From positions 1 to 27,846 of IMG/VR virus record IMGVR_UViG_3300029813_000127: a DNA stretch of 27,846 bases; one strand, 5' to 3'. Made by a program: the position numbers and the translations under genes. Each line of letters starts with the position of its first letter. The first letter of the stretch is position 1. The stretch is from a virus. Shown piece by piece: positions 10,901-16,838 of this stretch. Below the pieces are notes generated by a model that saw only the letters and a list, made by a program, of their open reading frames with translations, was not told where the DNA came from and made no database searches.

Positions 10901-11963
10901 TGGTATCTATGGGGGATTGTGGGATGAAGTAACAAACATAATTTATATTCCACCCGAAACTAACCTCCCCGACCAAGTAATACCTTGCCTCCTGCATGAA
11001 TTGGGAGAATGGGCTTGGCGACAATTAAGCGATGCTGAACGCCAAGCATATTTTGATGCCTTTATAACGGAAGCCAAAACGAACAAGCATATTGGTGAAC
11101 TTTATAGACACTTTAGTGAGCCAATTAAGGTAGATAGGGATAGCTTCAGCGAACTTTATGCCCTTGTATTTAATCTCCTTAATTCAGATGAGATACCCGA
11201 ATCGCTATTGAAATATTACTACCCAATAACGAAAGCAATGCCACGGGGTAAAGGAGAAAACCTAATAGAAACCTATGTTGAGTGGTATAAAACGCCAAGG
11301 AAGGGTTACGCAGACGATTGGTTCCTGATGGAGCACAAGGACTTCTATGATGCGATGGTAAAGCTAGAGCAATTAAAAGAGAGGGACTTCAGTAAAGTCC
11401 CTGATATTAAGTATAAAGAGCTTTGGATTGGATGGGAAGATTGGGACGAGAGATACGAGGCTACTGAGGATAAAGAGGCTTTCCGAGAGGAGAACGCTGA
11501 ATATCATACATTGCTGAGGCGGAGAGAGGCTGTAATAAAAGGCCTCCCCGATAACCTTATAGAGACCTATGCTGACTACTATACCAATCCCAAGCTCAAA
11601 AAGCCAGAGGATTGGAAGTATGACTACTGGTTTGAGGATGACTGGTGGTTGATGGAACACCCAGAATTTGAAGTAGCTATGGTGGACTTATATCGTGCCA
11701 CTAATGGCAAAGAAGGCTGGAAGGAAGCTGGGGACTTCAGCAAAGTGCCTTCCATGGTGGTCTTTGAACTTTACAAAACATATCAAGGCTTGCCCTCGGG
11801 GACTCCGAGATACGATTTCAGGGCGAAACACCCAGAACTAGACGCTTGGCTGGTTCTGAAGTTTGGATACAAGCCAATAGCTGAACGGGGCGAGAAGGAA
11901 GCCGAGAAGACACCCTGGGAGATACAGCAAGAGGCAGAGAAGTTCAAGGAGAAGTTTAAGTAG
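4908..11963 (+). CDS. Giant 2351-residue polyvalent-type virion protein
   Basis: One uninterrupted frame coupled to the previous gene by ATGA. The N-terminal ~230 residues are mostly acidic and helical. Residues about 300-345 and 455-485 are Gly/Ala-rich hydrophobic stretches (for example SLLPAAVAGVYAGLGTAAAV). A long charged helical middle follows. Residues about 1310-1540 contain RNLTRAVFPLNWMWN, LFPFQTFCFQ and the membrane-like FFIQFFVCIMLINMVV. This resembles the large associated domains of phage polyvalent proteins. At H2030-E2034 is HELGEW, with SELYALVF about 45 residues later. That looks like a zincin (HExxH) helix pair, but the second histidine is replaced. From 1894 to the end there are repeated modules (RYxAxxxxx, NLIETY, LMEH). 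Its site between portal and scaffold is where MuF-type internal proteins usually lie, so it may be packaged and ejected with DNA. Function is inferred. Confidence 0.7.
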   Translation: MNGISELLQRYGTSLAETRALMPELTEAIRRRRKPAIPTAPQFFTAGEAREFGVEIDPDWMLKVTPGKDGEEPILSLISPKGEDVGLDVFETEAGKWITRAEKESFEAQREVELGRWEEAVTPVFPELFPEFAEAFAELTPEMTRRYIPEIMEWAFEEPEAFLERMATVGRTEETEALLRLMGAEEEYIDELFKTITPMYITPEGRLIYTEAELFEYYAEAYRAPEYAEIPDWAKVFAAGAGDLMVTAGGAARWLGQDGIGESLTKQGQALQPLAYDIPTQANWDTLFSPRFYAFRPAPEHGYQVLRALPFTISLLPAAVAGVYAGLGTAAAVGLGTLGKLILATFGASIMAAPMEAALEAGQTFDEAQDKGLSVEEAKVAADSVFKKNVMMLGATNWAEFLVAFAPMPFKVPANLIVRGLVTTARVGGRVVITGLTEAGEEAVQEVFQRQALGEEIVLDDEMKAAIAIGGIMGMGLGVAGDVCSSIIYRTKDNLSPDLKAQFDKDKAAFERQGFTPEQADLKALDSVADTEEGAKVVAEATEAVKQAELLNQIKPKTDAEQVAWEHMSKDFPEAATRVEVPMNLEALRLAARLKDYTISELTVPVARMPAAKFRITGKGVRVYARDLAEVEAFLKTGALKVPPAILARMKGELAHALFEAAEGRGYFKDVAGFRGVVDKMSEAEVRDLHAMYARTGKITEPTLIGAEYTTQEIMELEGELAGQKEWISTEPAAKLRNLIKKVGWYKGEVSNLTIAQYKKLTGKAPLANILTPDKKHVRWEYALEDPATEMGYASGEDLKYAIENSNEALARIKRLEAELAKITPEMMAEAKLEENRERMLEAITAERTDEETVPRGTVRHPSQYKGMEDFTAEVNRELFYPIKESPLDMSAAVYWRRGDFDEYIRYMPDVSEMKLKALSDEVRANIAELEELRDGINKIIDSLGVEISLEKSSSEKFKAGQKEIAQLENDAHYCEDSIKKLKGGERLTVEDAVALGIALRKVKGGKLVPAIKKSGFYVTTEFAEYPNFKDVGFLSGRAMDTMTLMEAIDGGYATGMAQKYILWATERTHLAKNKFVNTYHQLCQEAFEKFGLAGNKELIRLSFDVTQQISAAEADFKTSQLLYKPAIKELVSKYSKETQSNIVEFAQWTRAFLDDLLRMQNQARVKRGQDPIEYRENYLVWVAETNIWGKLGWGQKTPSDIFRKPPMPDYIKPDAPFNARAMAREGGMRGYEMERDVHKLLFDYVRTAGKDIFNTNIIQNAKIHVAALRSMGYENSARLIEDWSSEAFAGVKPTLEKGAEGFIPRPMLRFAYIIRRNLTRAVFPLNWMWNITIQPSSIAFTVGRYGTINTMRGLEYLFVPSARAEAREAYSWIIKSRRAGKMAFQDIGAQVEKNLKWEGNIIDKAESLANVITNTMESNLTGISIRAAYHYGKSLGYTGRDLLEYASKGGAKTQSMYNYEDVPGVLRAKPVGTLFPFQTFCFQAFNYIREMNFIGKFKAGAYETISAKSAEGQATIQRRLRFFIQFFVCIMLINMVVDKTTNRKPWILQSFIPFYSNLMMGTDATNPWNWPIPVQYAMEFWNAFQVAIKYEDFRKLRKWLIRYHMIGGTQINRMLDGIEAVMKGRVEDVRGKEMFEVQPEEWLKAVLMGPYQTEGGREYIDKLTEKKGEWYEYFKIPLPKRVSIKGEINKNLAMLGQVDEEGQVYDFRDFVSDLREIRRAVGESRFDKDDSPFVKGFLEAEESRERYELYVLEHWEGLIPEEILEIGKEPAQGQRDEWRALNPEDDARLAMWGYGGRIQTQKAYDLVKQWCNELGVPLEHLSCWLPPEVIAETYFKYIDAVNEFTAGSAEARLIRLEDPEFQAWGKEAYDWKDIDTHIESLRISVKWGEMDDRYDALDPDDRPAFLEANSEYADDRRRRDAYNLGFDKQEGLIDIESRSWTILERHRIFHIIPKEDEKGGSQPSQEQLNILMDYYNMTPATRAMVENTVWAVGPGQAGIYGGLWDEVTNIIYIPPETNLPDQVIPCLLHELGEWAWRQLSDAERQAYFDAFITEAKTNKHIGELYRHFSEPIKVDRDSFSELYALVFNLLNSDEIPESLLKYYYPITKAMPRGKGENLIETYVEWYKTPRKGYADDWFLMEHKDFYDAMVKLEQLKERDFSKVPDIKYKELWIGWEDWDERYEATEDKEAFREENAEYHTLLRRREAVIKGLPDNLIETYADYYTNPKLKKPEDWKYDYWFEDDWWLMEHPEFEVAMVDLYRATNGKEGWKEAGDFSKVPSMVVFELYKTYQGLPSGTPRYDFRAKHPELDAWLVLKFGYKPIAERGEKEAEKTPWEIQQEAEKFKEKFK

Positions 11964-11974
11964 GGTCGGGTGGC

Positions 11975-11999
11975 TACCTATGAGCCATAATCATAGGTA
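11975..11999 (+). other. Nine-pair hairpin after the giant gene
   Basis: TACCTATGA (11975-11983) pairs perfectly with TCATAGGTA (11991-11999) around GCCATAA. No T-run follows directly. With the hairpin just downstream it forms a double structure between the giant gene and the scaffold gene. Confidence 0.5.
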
Positions 12000-12012
12000 A
12001 ATTCATCTAGGG

Positions 12013-12044
12013 GCCTGCCAAATCTTTTACTGGTAGGCTTTATT
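12013..12044 (+). terminator. Terminator-like hairpin before the scaffold gene
   Basis: GCCTGCCA (12013-12020) pairs with TGGTAGGC (12031-12038) with one G-T pair, and TTTATT follows. It would reduce read-through from the giant gene, or protect the 5' end of the scaffold-capsid message. No strong promoter is visible between it and the next start. Confidence 0.55.
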
Positions 12045-12065
12045 CGTTTAAGGAGGGACGAAACC

Positions 12066-12842
12066 ATGACAACTGGACAGGACACATCTCTGGGCAAGAC
12101 CGGACAGTCTTCTGACGGTAAGGGTGGGACTACTTCCAAGGATAAGGGAAAGCTCTACACTGCCGCTCAGATTACGAAAATCGAGAGCGACGCTGCTGCC
12201 AAGGCTGGGAGGCTACAGAAGGCAGCGGAAGTGGAAAGGGACACTTTCAAAAAGGAACTTGAGTCTACTAATAGTAGGCTTGACAGCCTCGAGAGGGAGG
12301 TAAATGAGTCCCGTCTCGCAGAGGCCAGGGGAGACCCCGAACAACTCCGCATCTATAACCGGGAACAAGCCGTGGTGAAGCGGGAGCGACAAGCTGGCGA
12401 CAAGGAAAGAGACCTAGCCAGCCGTGAGGAGCAATTGAAGTCTGACCTTGAGACACTTGCTACGGACAAAGGCGTGGTGAACATCGCCTATATTGCTGCC
12501 AAACACGGCCTGGAAACTGAGGACCTAGAAGACCTTGGTATCAGTGACCCGGAGGCACTTGAGAAAGTCGCTGAGAAACTCGCTGCCGTCAAAACCAAAG
12601 GAGAAGGAGAAGACGCTGACCGGCAAGCATATCAGGCGTTAGAGACCGATGCTGAAAGAGCGGCGTTTATTGAAGCCCACCCCGATTTTGAACCGGAAGG
12701 TGCAGAAGGATTGACTCCTGATACCCTCGAGACTACTGGTGGAGCTGGTGCCCTAGCTACTCTTGCAAAGGCAAATGAGGACTTCCAAGCAGGGAAGATA
12801 ACCGAAAAGCAATTGCAAGAGATTTCCTCAAAAGTAAAATAA
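12066..12842 (+). CDS. Putative capsid scaffolding protein
   Basis: A 258-residue protein placed directly before the major capsid gene, where scaffolding proteins sit. The N-terminal ~28 residues are Gly/Ser/Thr/Lys-rich and probably disordered. Residues about 33-150 form a long charged coiled coil (for example LESTNSRLDSLEREV). The C-terminus is acidic, ending in a short basic-hydrophobic helix (ITEKQLQEISSKVK) such as scaffolds use to touch the capsid subunit. A strong ribosome site (AAGGAGGG) precedes ATG 12066. Scaffolds co-assemble with the shell and then leave or are digested. No protease gene is recognised here. Confidence 0.75.
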   Translation: MTTGQDTSLGKTGQSSDGKGGTTSKDKGKLYTAAQITKIESDAAAKAGRLQKAAEVERDTFKKELESTNSRLDSLEREVNESRLAEARGDPEQLRIYNREQAVVKRERQAGDKERDLASREEQLKSDLETLATDKGVVNIAYIAAKHGLETEDLEDLGISDPEALEKVAEKLAAVKTKGEGEDADRQAYQALETDAERAAFIEAHPDFEPEGAEGLTPDTLETTGGAGALATLAKANEDFQAGKITEKQLQEISSKVK

Positions 12843-12862
12843 ACACGGGAGGATAAAGGGTA

Positions 12863-14059
12863 ATGGCTAAGACTGGAATTGCGGAATTAACTGATTCCGT
12901 AAAAACTAAGTATATGACTGACTATCTCCTAGCTGCTGCCAGCAAGTCCGTCTGGTCTCAGTTTGTTGACTGGGATGTCATTACAGAAGGGCTGGGTGGT
13001 AAAGACTTCGAGTATGTAGCCTATGAGGCTATGGAATCGGATGACCTTGGGGCTAAACTGCCTGAAAAGGATGACATTGAGGCGACCGCATTGACTGACA
13101 GCAAAATCACGGTAACTCCATACGAGTATGGGCGCCGCGTAACGCTGACTTCAAAGCTTCGCTTCCAGTCCCATGTCAAGACGAGACAGGCAACAGCTAA
13201 ACTGGTCGGTAACAACATGATGGATACCGTTGAGAGGGCTATAAGGCGTGGCGTGCTAGGTGGCACCAATGTCTTTATGCCTAACAACAATGTGCTCAGG
13301 ACGGTTCTGGGCACCGATACCACAAACGACCTGCCAACATTCGTCTTCCTTTCCCAGTTAGTTTCTATGGCTCATGGTATGGGCATTGAGCCGATTGGTG
13401 GAGACTTTGTGGCGGTTGTCCATCCGGCACTAGAGCCCAGCCTCATAGGGCTGACCGAAGTAAAGAACATTGGCTACAACTACCCGGAACCGCTCTACAA
13501 GGGTGAGATGATTAGGCTGTGCGGTATCCGCTTCGTTAGAAGCCGATTCGGCAAGCTCTATCTGGGTGGTGGAAAGGTAACAGGCGCTGCAACCACACTG
13601 GCGGTTGCGGAGCCTAAAGGTGTTACCAGCATAAATCTCACCAGCATTACTACCCCGGCGATTGTAGCTGGGGACTGGATCACCATAGGCACGCTGGAAG
13701 CAGCGGATGTTGAGCAGGTGCAGGTAACCAGTATTGCTGGCGGTTTAACGGATGTGACCATTCGTGGTGCCGGCACCGGCGCCAGCAACTTCGGTCTCAA
13801 GTATGACCATCCTTTGGGCACTGCGGTAAATGAGTCGGCTAATGTCGCTGCTATCTGCCTGATTGGAGCCAACAGTGCGAAGGGCGTTTACGGCTCTAAC
13901 ACTGGAAAGTTCGGCAAGTCGGTCATCAAGGAGGACATTGACTCCCTCAACCGGCTGCTGTCACTCGGCTGGTACTGGTATGGTGGCATTGGCATAGTTC
14001 CGAAGTATGTGCTCCGGGGCGAGGCTTACTGTCCGCAGTATGTCTTTGGTGGCAACTAG
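12863..14059 (+). CDS. Major capsid protein (N4-gp56-like)
   Basis: Predicted major head subunit, 398 residues. The N-terminal half carries the pattern of the N4-gp56 family: a weakly structured start, an acidic stretch with LPEKDDIEA, then TPYEYGRRVTLTSKL (YG, then VxxT) and a long helix with NNMMDTVERAIRRG. Residues about 235-330 look like an inserted beta-rich domain (VAEPKGVTSINLTSI, with many Val/Thr/Gly), a common site of variation in HK97-fold capsids. The ribosome site GGGAGG is a little distant from ATG 12863. A GC-rich hairpin follows the stop. Family identification is from pattern and position, and its placement after a scaffold is strong support. Confidence 0.85.
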   Translation: MAKTGIAELTDSVKTKYMTDYLLAAASKSVWSQFVDWDVITEGLGGKDFEYVAYEAMESDDLGAKLPEKDDIEATALTDSKITVTPYEYGRRVTLTSKLRFQSHVKTRQATAKLVGNNMMDTVERAIRRGVLGGTNVFMPNNNVLRTVLGTDTTNDLPTFVFLSQLVSMAHGMGIEPIGGDFVAVVHPALEPSLIGLTEVKNIGYNYPEPLYKGEMIRLCGIRFVRSRFGKLYLGGGKVTGAATTLAVAEPKGVTSINLTSITTPAIVAGDWITIGTLEAADVEQVQVTSIAGGLTDVTIRGAGTGASNFGLKYDHPLGTAVNESANVAAICLIGANSAKGVYGSNTGKFGKSVIKEDIDSLNRLLSLGWYWYGGIGIVPKYVLRGEAYCPQYVFGGN

Positions 14060-14067
14060 GAAAACTA

Positions 14068-14093
14068 GAGAGGGGGTTTAACAGCCCCCTCTC
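14068..14093 (+). terminator. GAGAGGGGG hairpin after the capsid gene
   Basis: Nine perfect pairs (14068-14076 with 14085-14093) around an 8-base loop. The downstream GCAAATAAAA has no T-run, so this looks more like an mRNA-stabilising or pausing hairpin than a classical terminator. It shares its G5/C5 core with the hairpins at 14553, 16787 and 26097. Confidence 0.55.
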
Positions 14094-14119
14094 GCAAATA
14101 AAAATGGGAGGTAAAACTC

Positions 14120-14521
14120 ATGAGTTCTGGAGATAAGAGGATAGGGACTTCTGGCGACTCAATGCCTTTTGGAACTGAGGTGCTGTGTGTCGGCCCACTT
14201 CTACAGACAGATGCACTAATCTTCCCCATCTATGTGCCCAAGGGAATGGGGGCAATCCGGGTCAAGAAGGTGCGCAGTGTCGTTAATATCCTTATTGGCA
14301 CTGGTGATTCAATAATCACGATAAAAAATAAGACCACAGCAATGACTGGCGGGACCCTCACTATTGCCGCCGCTAGTGCTATAGCTACTAAGGACGACTG
14401 CGACATTGTGAACGATGAGAACGCCCGCGTTGCTGAGGAGGACTACATTGCCCTGGACCATGATGGTGGCTCTAACGCTGGTGAAGCTACATTCTTCATT
14501 GAGTTTGAGCGTTGCCAATAG
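14120..14521 (+). CDS. Possible head decoration protein
   Basis: A 133-residue protein immediately after the capsid gene, the usual place for decoration (head-stabilising) proteins. It is beta-rich: alternating hydrophobic strands (VLCVGPLL, IFPIYVPKG, SIITIKNKTT), a Gly/Thr/Ala-rich middle (GGTLTIAAASAIA) and a final strand (ATFFIEFERCQ). It reads as a small beta-sandwich. It has its own ribosome site (GGGAGG) and is flanked by G-rich hairpins on both sides, suggesting a separately tuned, abundant product. No catalytic motif is seen, and the exact family is not recognised. Confidence 0.5.
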   Translation: MSSGDKRIGTSGDSMPFGTEVLCVGPLLQTDALIFPIYVPKGMGAIRVKKVRSVVNILIGTGDSIITIKNKTTAMTGGTLTIAAASAIATKDDCDIVNDENARVAEEDYIALDHDGGSNAGEATFFIEFERCQ

Positions 14522-14552
14522 GCTAGAAGACTGAGTTAGCCAAAGAGACAAT

Positions 14553-14577
14553 AGAGGGGGAGCTTACCTCCCCCTCT
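14553..14577 (+). terminator. AGAGGGGGAG hairpin after the decoration-like gene
   Basis: Ten perfect pairs (14553-14562 with 14568-14577) around CTTAC. The downstream TCCTATT is only weakly T-rich. It is nearly the same stem as the one after the capsid gene. Confidence 0.6.
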
Positions 14578-14619
14578 TCCTATTAGAGGCACTACAATCC
14601 AAATTAAGGAGGTTTGGCT

Positions 14620-14880
14620 ATGCCTAGTAAACACAAGGGGCGAAAGTGGATTCTCTCACTGGGCTTCTCTGATGCTGAGGCTGATAGCTTCATTGAAAAT
14701 GATGTCCCAGATGAGAAGATTGAAGCCTTGCATGAGGTTCTCCATAAGCCAGAGCCAGAGAAGCCGGTGGCGACACCACCGGCTGAAGGCCAGGGCTTTG
14801 GCGATTACCTGTGCCCTAAATGCAATGTAACACATAGAGCTGGTAGCAAGATACACAAGCGCCACCTGAAGCTACTGTAG
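14620..14880 (+). CDS. 86-residue protein with C-terminal zinc finger
   Basis: ATG 14620 is chosen because AAGGAGG (14606-14612) lies 7 bases ahead. A TTG six bases upstream would be too close to it. The N-terminal ~45 residues form a charged helical domain (LSLGFSDAEADSFIEND). A Pro/Glu-rich linker follows. The C-terminus has C65xxC68 (CPKC), H72 and H79/H82, making a probable CCHH-type zinc site. The gene ends 10 bases before the next start. The combination suggests a small DNA- or protein-binding accessory protein, but no family is recognised. Confidence 0.7.
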   Translation: MPSKHKGRKWILSLGFSDAEADSFIENDVPDEKIEALHEVLHKPEPEKPVATPPAEGQGFGDYLCPKCNVTHRAGSKIHKRHLKLL

Positions 14881-14890
14881 GAGGTGAACT

Positions 14891-15058
14891 ATGCCATACG
14901 ATATTCAGAAGCGCGGAGAAAAGTGGGTGGTCGTCAATACTGAGACCAAAGATGTCAAGGGCCGGCACAAAACGAAGATAGGGGCTCAACGGCAGATTAA
15001 CCTGCTCCGTGGTATAGAGAAGGGCTGGGAGCCAACTGGCAAGAAAGCCAGGAAGTAG
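14891..15058 (+). CDS. 55-residue basic protein
   Basis: Starts at ATG 14891 behind GAGGTGAACT and ends with TAG at 15056-15058. The product is strongly basic with a beta-strand pair at the start (KWVVVNTETK) and a helical, Arg/Lys-rich second half (KIGAQRQINLL). The shared junction sequence and packing argue that it is translated. No motif of known function. Confidence 0.65.
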   Translation: MPYDIQKRGEKWVVVNTETKDVKGRHKTKIGAQRQINLLRGIEKGWEPTGKKARK

Positions 15059-15067
15059 AGGTAAATT

Positions 15068-15181
15068 ATGGCAAAAGGAGTACCTAAAAGAGATGGCTCT
15101 GGCGGAGGAGTCAGAGCAAACAAAGGACGTGGGGGATGCAAAACAACCCGAAGCACAGGGCGTGGCAGCAATAGAAAGTAG
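15068..15181 (+). CDS. 37-residue Gly/Arg-rich protein
   Basis: Frame from ATG 15068 to TAG 15179-15181, 9 bases after the previous stop. The peptide is almost entirely Gly, Arg, Lys, Ser and Asn with one cysteine (GRGGC). It is probably disordered and would bind nucleic acid non-specifically. Reality is supported by the packing of the operon and by its position just before the next gene's GGTGAACT start region. Confidence 0.5.
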   Translation: MAKGVPKRDGSGGGVRANKGRGGCKTTRSTGRGSNRK

Positions 15182-15188
15182 GTGAACT

Positions 15189-16025
15189 ATGGGGAATCCA
15201 TTACCAGCAATAAAAGCGAAGGTTCATCAGGCTCTTAGGGATGAATTTGTTGATGGCGCCGAGCAGGATTTTCAAGAAGACGAGCTGGACCTGCATATAG
15301 CTGACTGCTTGGTTGAAATATCGCAGCGCCGGCCATACGAGGTCAAGGAGACGAAGACCACGAAAGCCTCAAGGGACCTGGATATTAGCACTATAGAGGA
15401 CTTACTTGAGGTGGATAAGGTTGAGTTTCCAGTAGGCAGTGACCCACCGGATTACAGGAATGTCTCCATATTTGGCGATACCCTGACGATTGACATTGAC
15501 ACCAAGCCTACTGCTGACCAAACCATCTACCTGTTTTGTCTCAAGCTCCACCAGCTAACCGAGGTGTCATCTACCCTGCCCACTCAGCTTGAAAGCCTGC
15601 TAGTCACAGGAGTTGTGGCTAAGGCTGCTCTGGGCTGGATTAACCAGGTCAGAGATGAGGTCAAAGAGGCTATTGCCAGAATCACCGATATACACACAGC
15701 CATTGGCAATATGACTTCCGAAACCACCGGGATAGAACAAGCTATTAAAGACCTAGCCACTGGTCGGACTTTAGGTTTCAATAAGATATATGTTGGCAGA
15801 GACCCTCTGGGCGATTATGCTACCTTCGCTGCACGGGAACTCGGCAACGCTAATGCTTATCTGGCGCAGTCCCAGGGGTACCTCAGGGAGCTGACGAGTC
15901 GGCTCTCAATCTCCGGGGTCATCAACTCTTATCAGACCTGGGCTAATAATAAGCTGGCTCTATACCGCGCCGACCTGGGAAGACTGGCTCGGGCCCGAAC
16001 TTATACTGAGTATCGGAAGGGGTGA
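15189..16025 (+). CDS. Possible head-tail adaptor protein
   Basis: A 278-residue protein. Residues 1-150 combine an N-terminal helical acidic segment (FQEDELDLHIADCL) with beta strands (NVSIFGDTLTIDID), a layout typical of phage adaptor/connector proteins that sit below the portal. Residues 150-278 are helical (QVRDEVKEAIARITDIHTAI and LARARTYTEYRKG), which would form the helical bundle of such adaptors. Position after the capsid and decoration genes fits. No sequence motif is diagnostic, so the call depends on order and overall shape. Confidence 0.5.
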   Translation: MGNPLPAIKAKVHQALRDEFVDGAEQDFQEDELDLHIADCLVEISQRRPYEVKETKTTKASRDLDISTIEDLLEVDKVEFPVGSDPPDYRNVSIFGDTLTIDIDTKPTADQTIYLFCLKLHQLTEVSSTLPTQLESLLVTGVVAKAALGWINQVRDEVKEAIARITDIHTAIGNMTSETTGIEQAIKDLATGRTLGFNKIYVGRDPLGDYATFAARELGNANAYLAQSQGYLRELTSRLSISGVINSYQTWANNKLALYRADLGRLARARTYTEYRKG

Positions 16026-16029
16026 ACTT

Positions 16030-16389
16030 ATGCCAGAAGGTATTGCTGGAGGTGGGTCAAAGGCTACAGGTTATACCGAAATCAGAAATGGTATTTGTGC
16101 TAAATGCAATATCCCGTTTGAAGCAACTGGTGATGAGAAAGTCCCTTGGCGATGCCCAAAGTGCGGCGGCTGTCAGGACACCTTGCTTGTTGCCTTTAAC
16201 TCAGAGGATGCTGAAGACTACTGGGGAAACGAATACCAAAAAGAGAGAATAGAATACTGCATGAGACACAGACGAGATAAGATTCCTAAGCATCTTAGAA
16301 CTGGAGCGAAGCCCCTGAGTCTCAGAATCGGGGGATTGGAGCGAGAGGCTAAGAGGCTCCACGAACTAAATCTTAAAGAAGGAGGTTAG
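16030..16389 (+). CDS. Zinc-ribbon protein
   Basis: Begins at ATG 16030, four bases after the preceding stop, with GGGGTGAACTT ahead of it. C23xxC26 (CAKC) and C42xxC45xxC48 (CPKCGGC) make a typical zinc ribbon in the first half. The second half is charged, helical and basic (RHRRDKIPKHLR; GLEREAKRLHEL). A nucleic-acid-binding function is plausible from the ribbon plus the basic tail. No homologous virion role is recognised. Confidence 0.75.
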   Translation: MPEGIAGGGSKATGYTEIRNGICAKCNIPFEATGDEKVPWRCPKCGGCQDTLLVAFNSEDAEDYWGNEYQKERIEYCMRHRRDKIPKHLRTGAKPLSLRIGGLEREAKRLHELNLKEGG

Positions 16390-16393
16390 GGAA

Positions 16394-16780
16394 ATGGCAG
16401 AGAGAACTATTCCGACTGCATTACTGTTTCAGACTGCGAGTAAGTTCCTCAAGGGTGATGCCCCATCTAAGTTTAGCCATCTAGGCTTATCTAAAGGCAC
16501 TATGGCTGCTATGGATGTGGACACCATCAAATTTGCTTCTGAGATTACCAGGGAAGCAGTTTCGGGAACACTGGCAACAACTACCAAGACCGATGACACA
16601 ATCTCTATGTCAAAGGCAACTTGGAAGCCTGGTGCCAACACCATTTATGGTGCTGGGGTATTTACTGCTATCACTGGCGACCTGTTGCAGACATTCCATG
16701 AATGGGCTGCAAGCGTAACCTTTGAAGCTGATGACACAGTTACCGAGACCATCAAAGTCCAGTCTAAGCAGGGTGCGTAG
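16394..16780 (+). CDS. Small virion protein, possibly tail/appendage subunit
   Basis: A 128-residue beta-rich protein with its own AAGGAGG site. The second half (GANTIYGAGVFTAITGD, then VTFEADDTVTETIKV) resembles the small phage structural proteins built of alternating strands found among decoration, appendage and tail-tube subunits. A G-rich hairpin follows its stop. No tail-tube or sheath gene is otherwise recognisable, so this is one candidate for a repeated tail subunit. The call is by resemblance of pattern only. Confidence 0.45.
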   Translation: MAERTIPTALLFQTASKFLKGDAPSKFSHLGLSKGTMAAMDVDTIKFASEITREAVSGTLATTTKTDDTISMSKATWKPGANTIYGAGVFTAITGDLLQTFHEWAASVTFEADDTVTETIKVQSKQGA

Positions 16781-16786
16781 AGTGGC

Positions 16787-16816
16787 TGAGGGGGTAGGGG
16801 TAACTCTGCCCCCTCA
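16787..16816 (+). terminator. TGAGGGGG hairpin after the small virion gene
   Basis: TGAGGGGG (16787-16794) pairs perfectly with CCCCCTCA (16809-16816) around a 14-base loop. Little T follows. It belongs to the same G5/C5 series as the hairpins after the capsid and decoration genes, and marks the border of the block that looks accessory. Confidence 0.5.
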
Positions 16817-16838
16817 CTTCCCATAGAAAGGATAAAAG

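Noticed and set aside
10992-11010. Active metallopeptidase call
   Set aside because: The second histidine of HExxH is missing (HELGE), so only a degenerate zincin-like site is reported.
16022-16252. Separate 76-residue gene
   Set aside because: It is an out-of-frame overlap with the zinc-ribbon gene at 16030, whose cysteine pattern and ribosome site are convincing.
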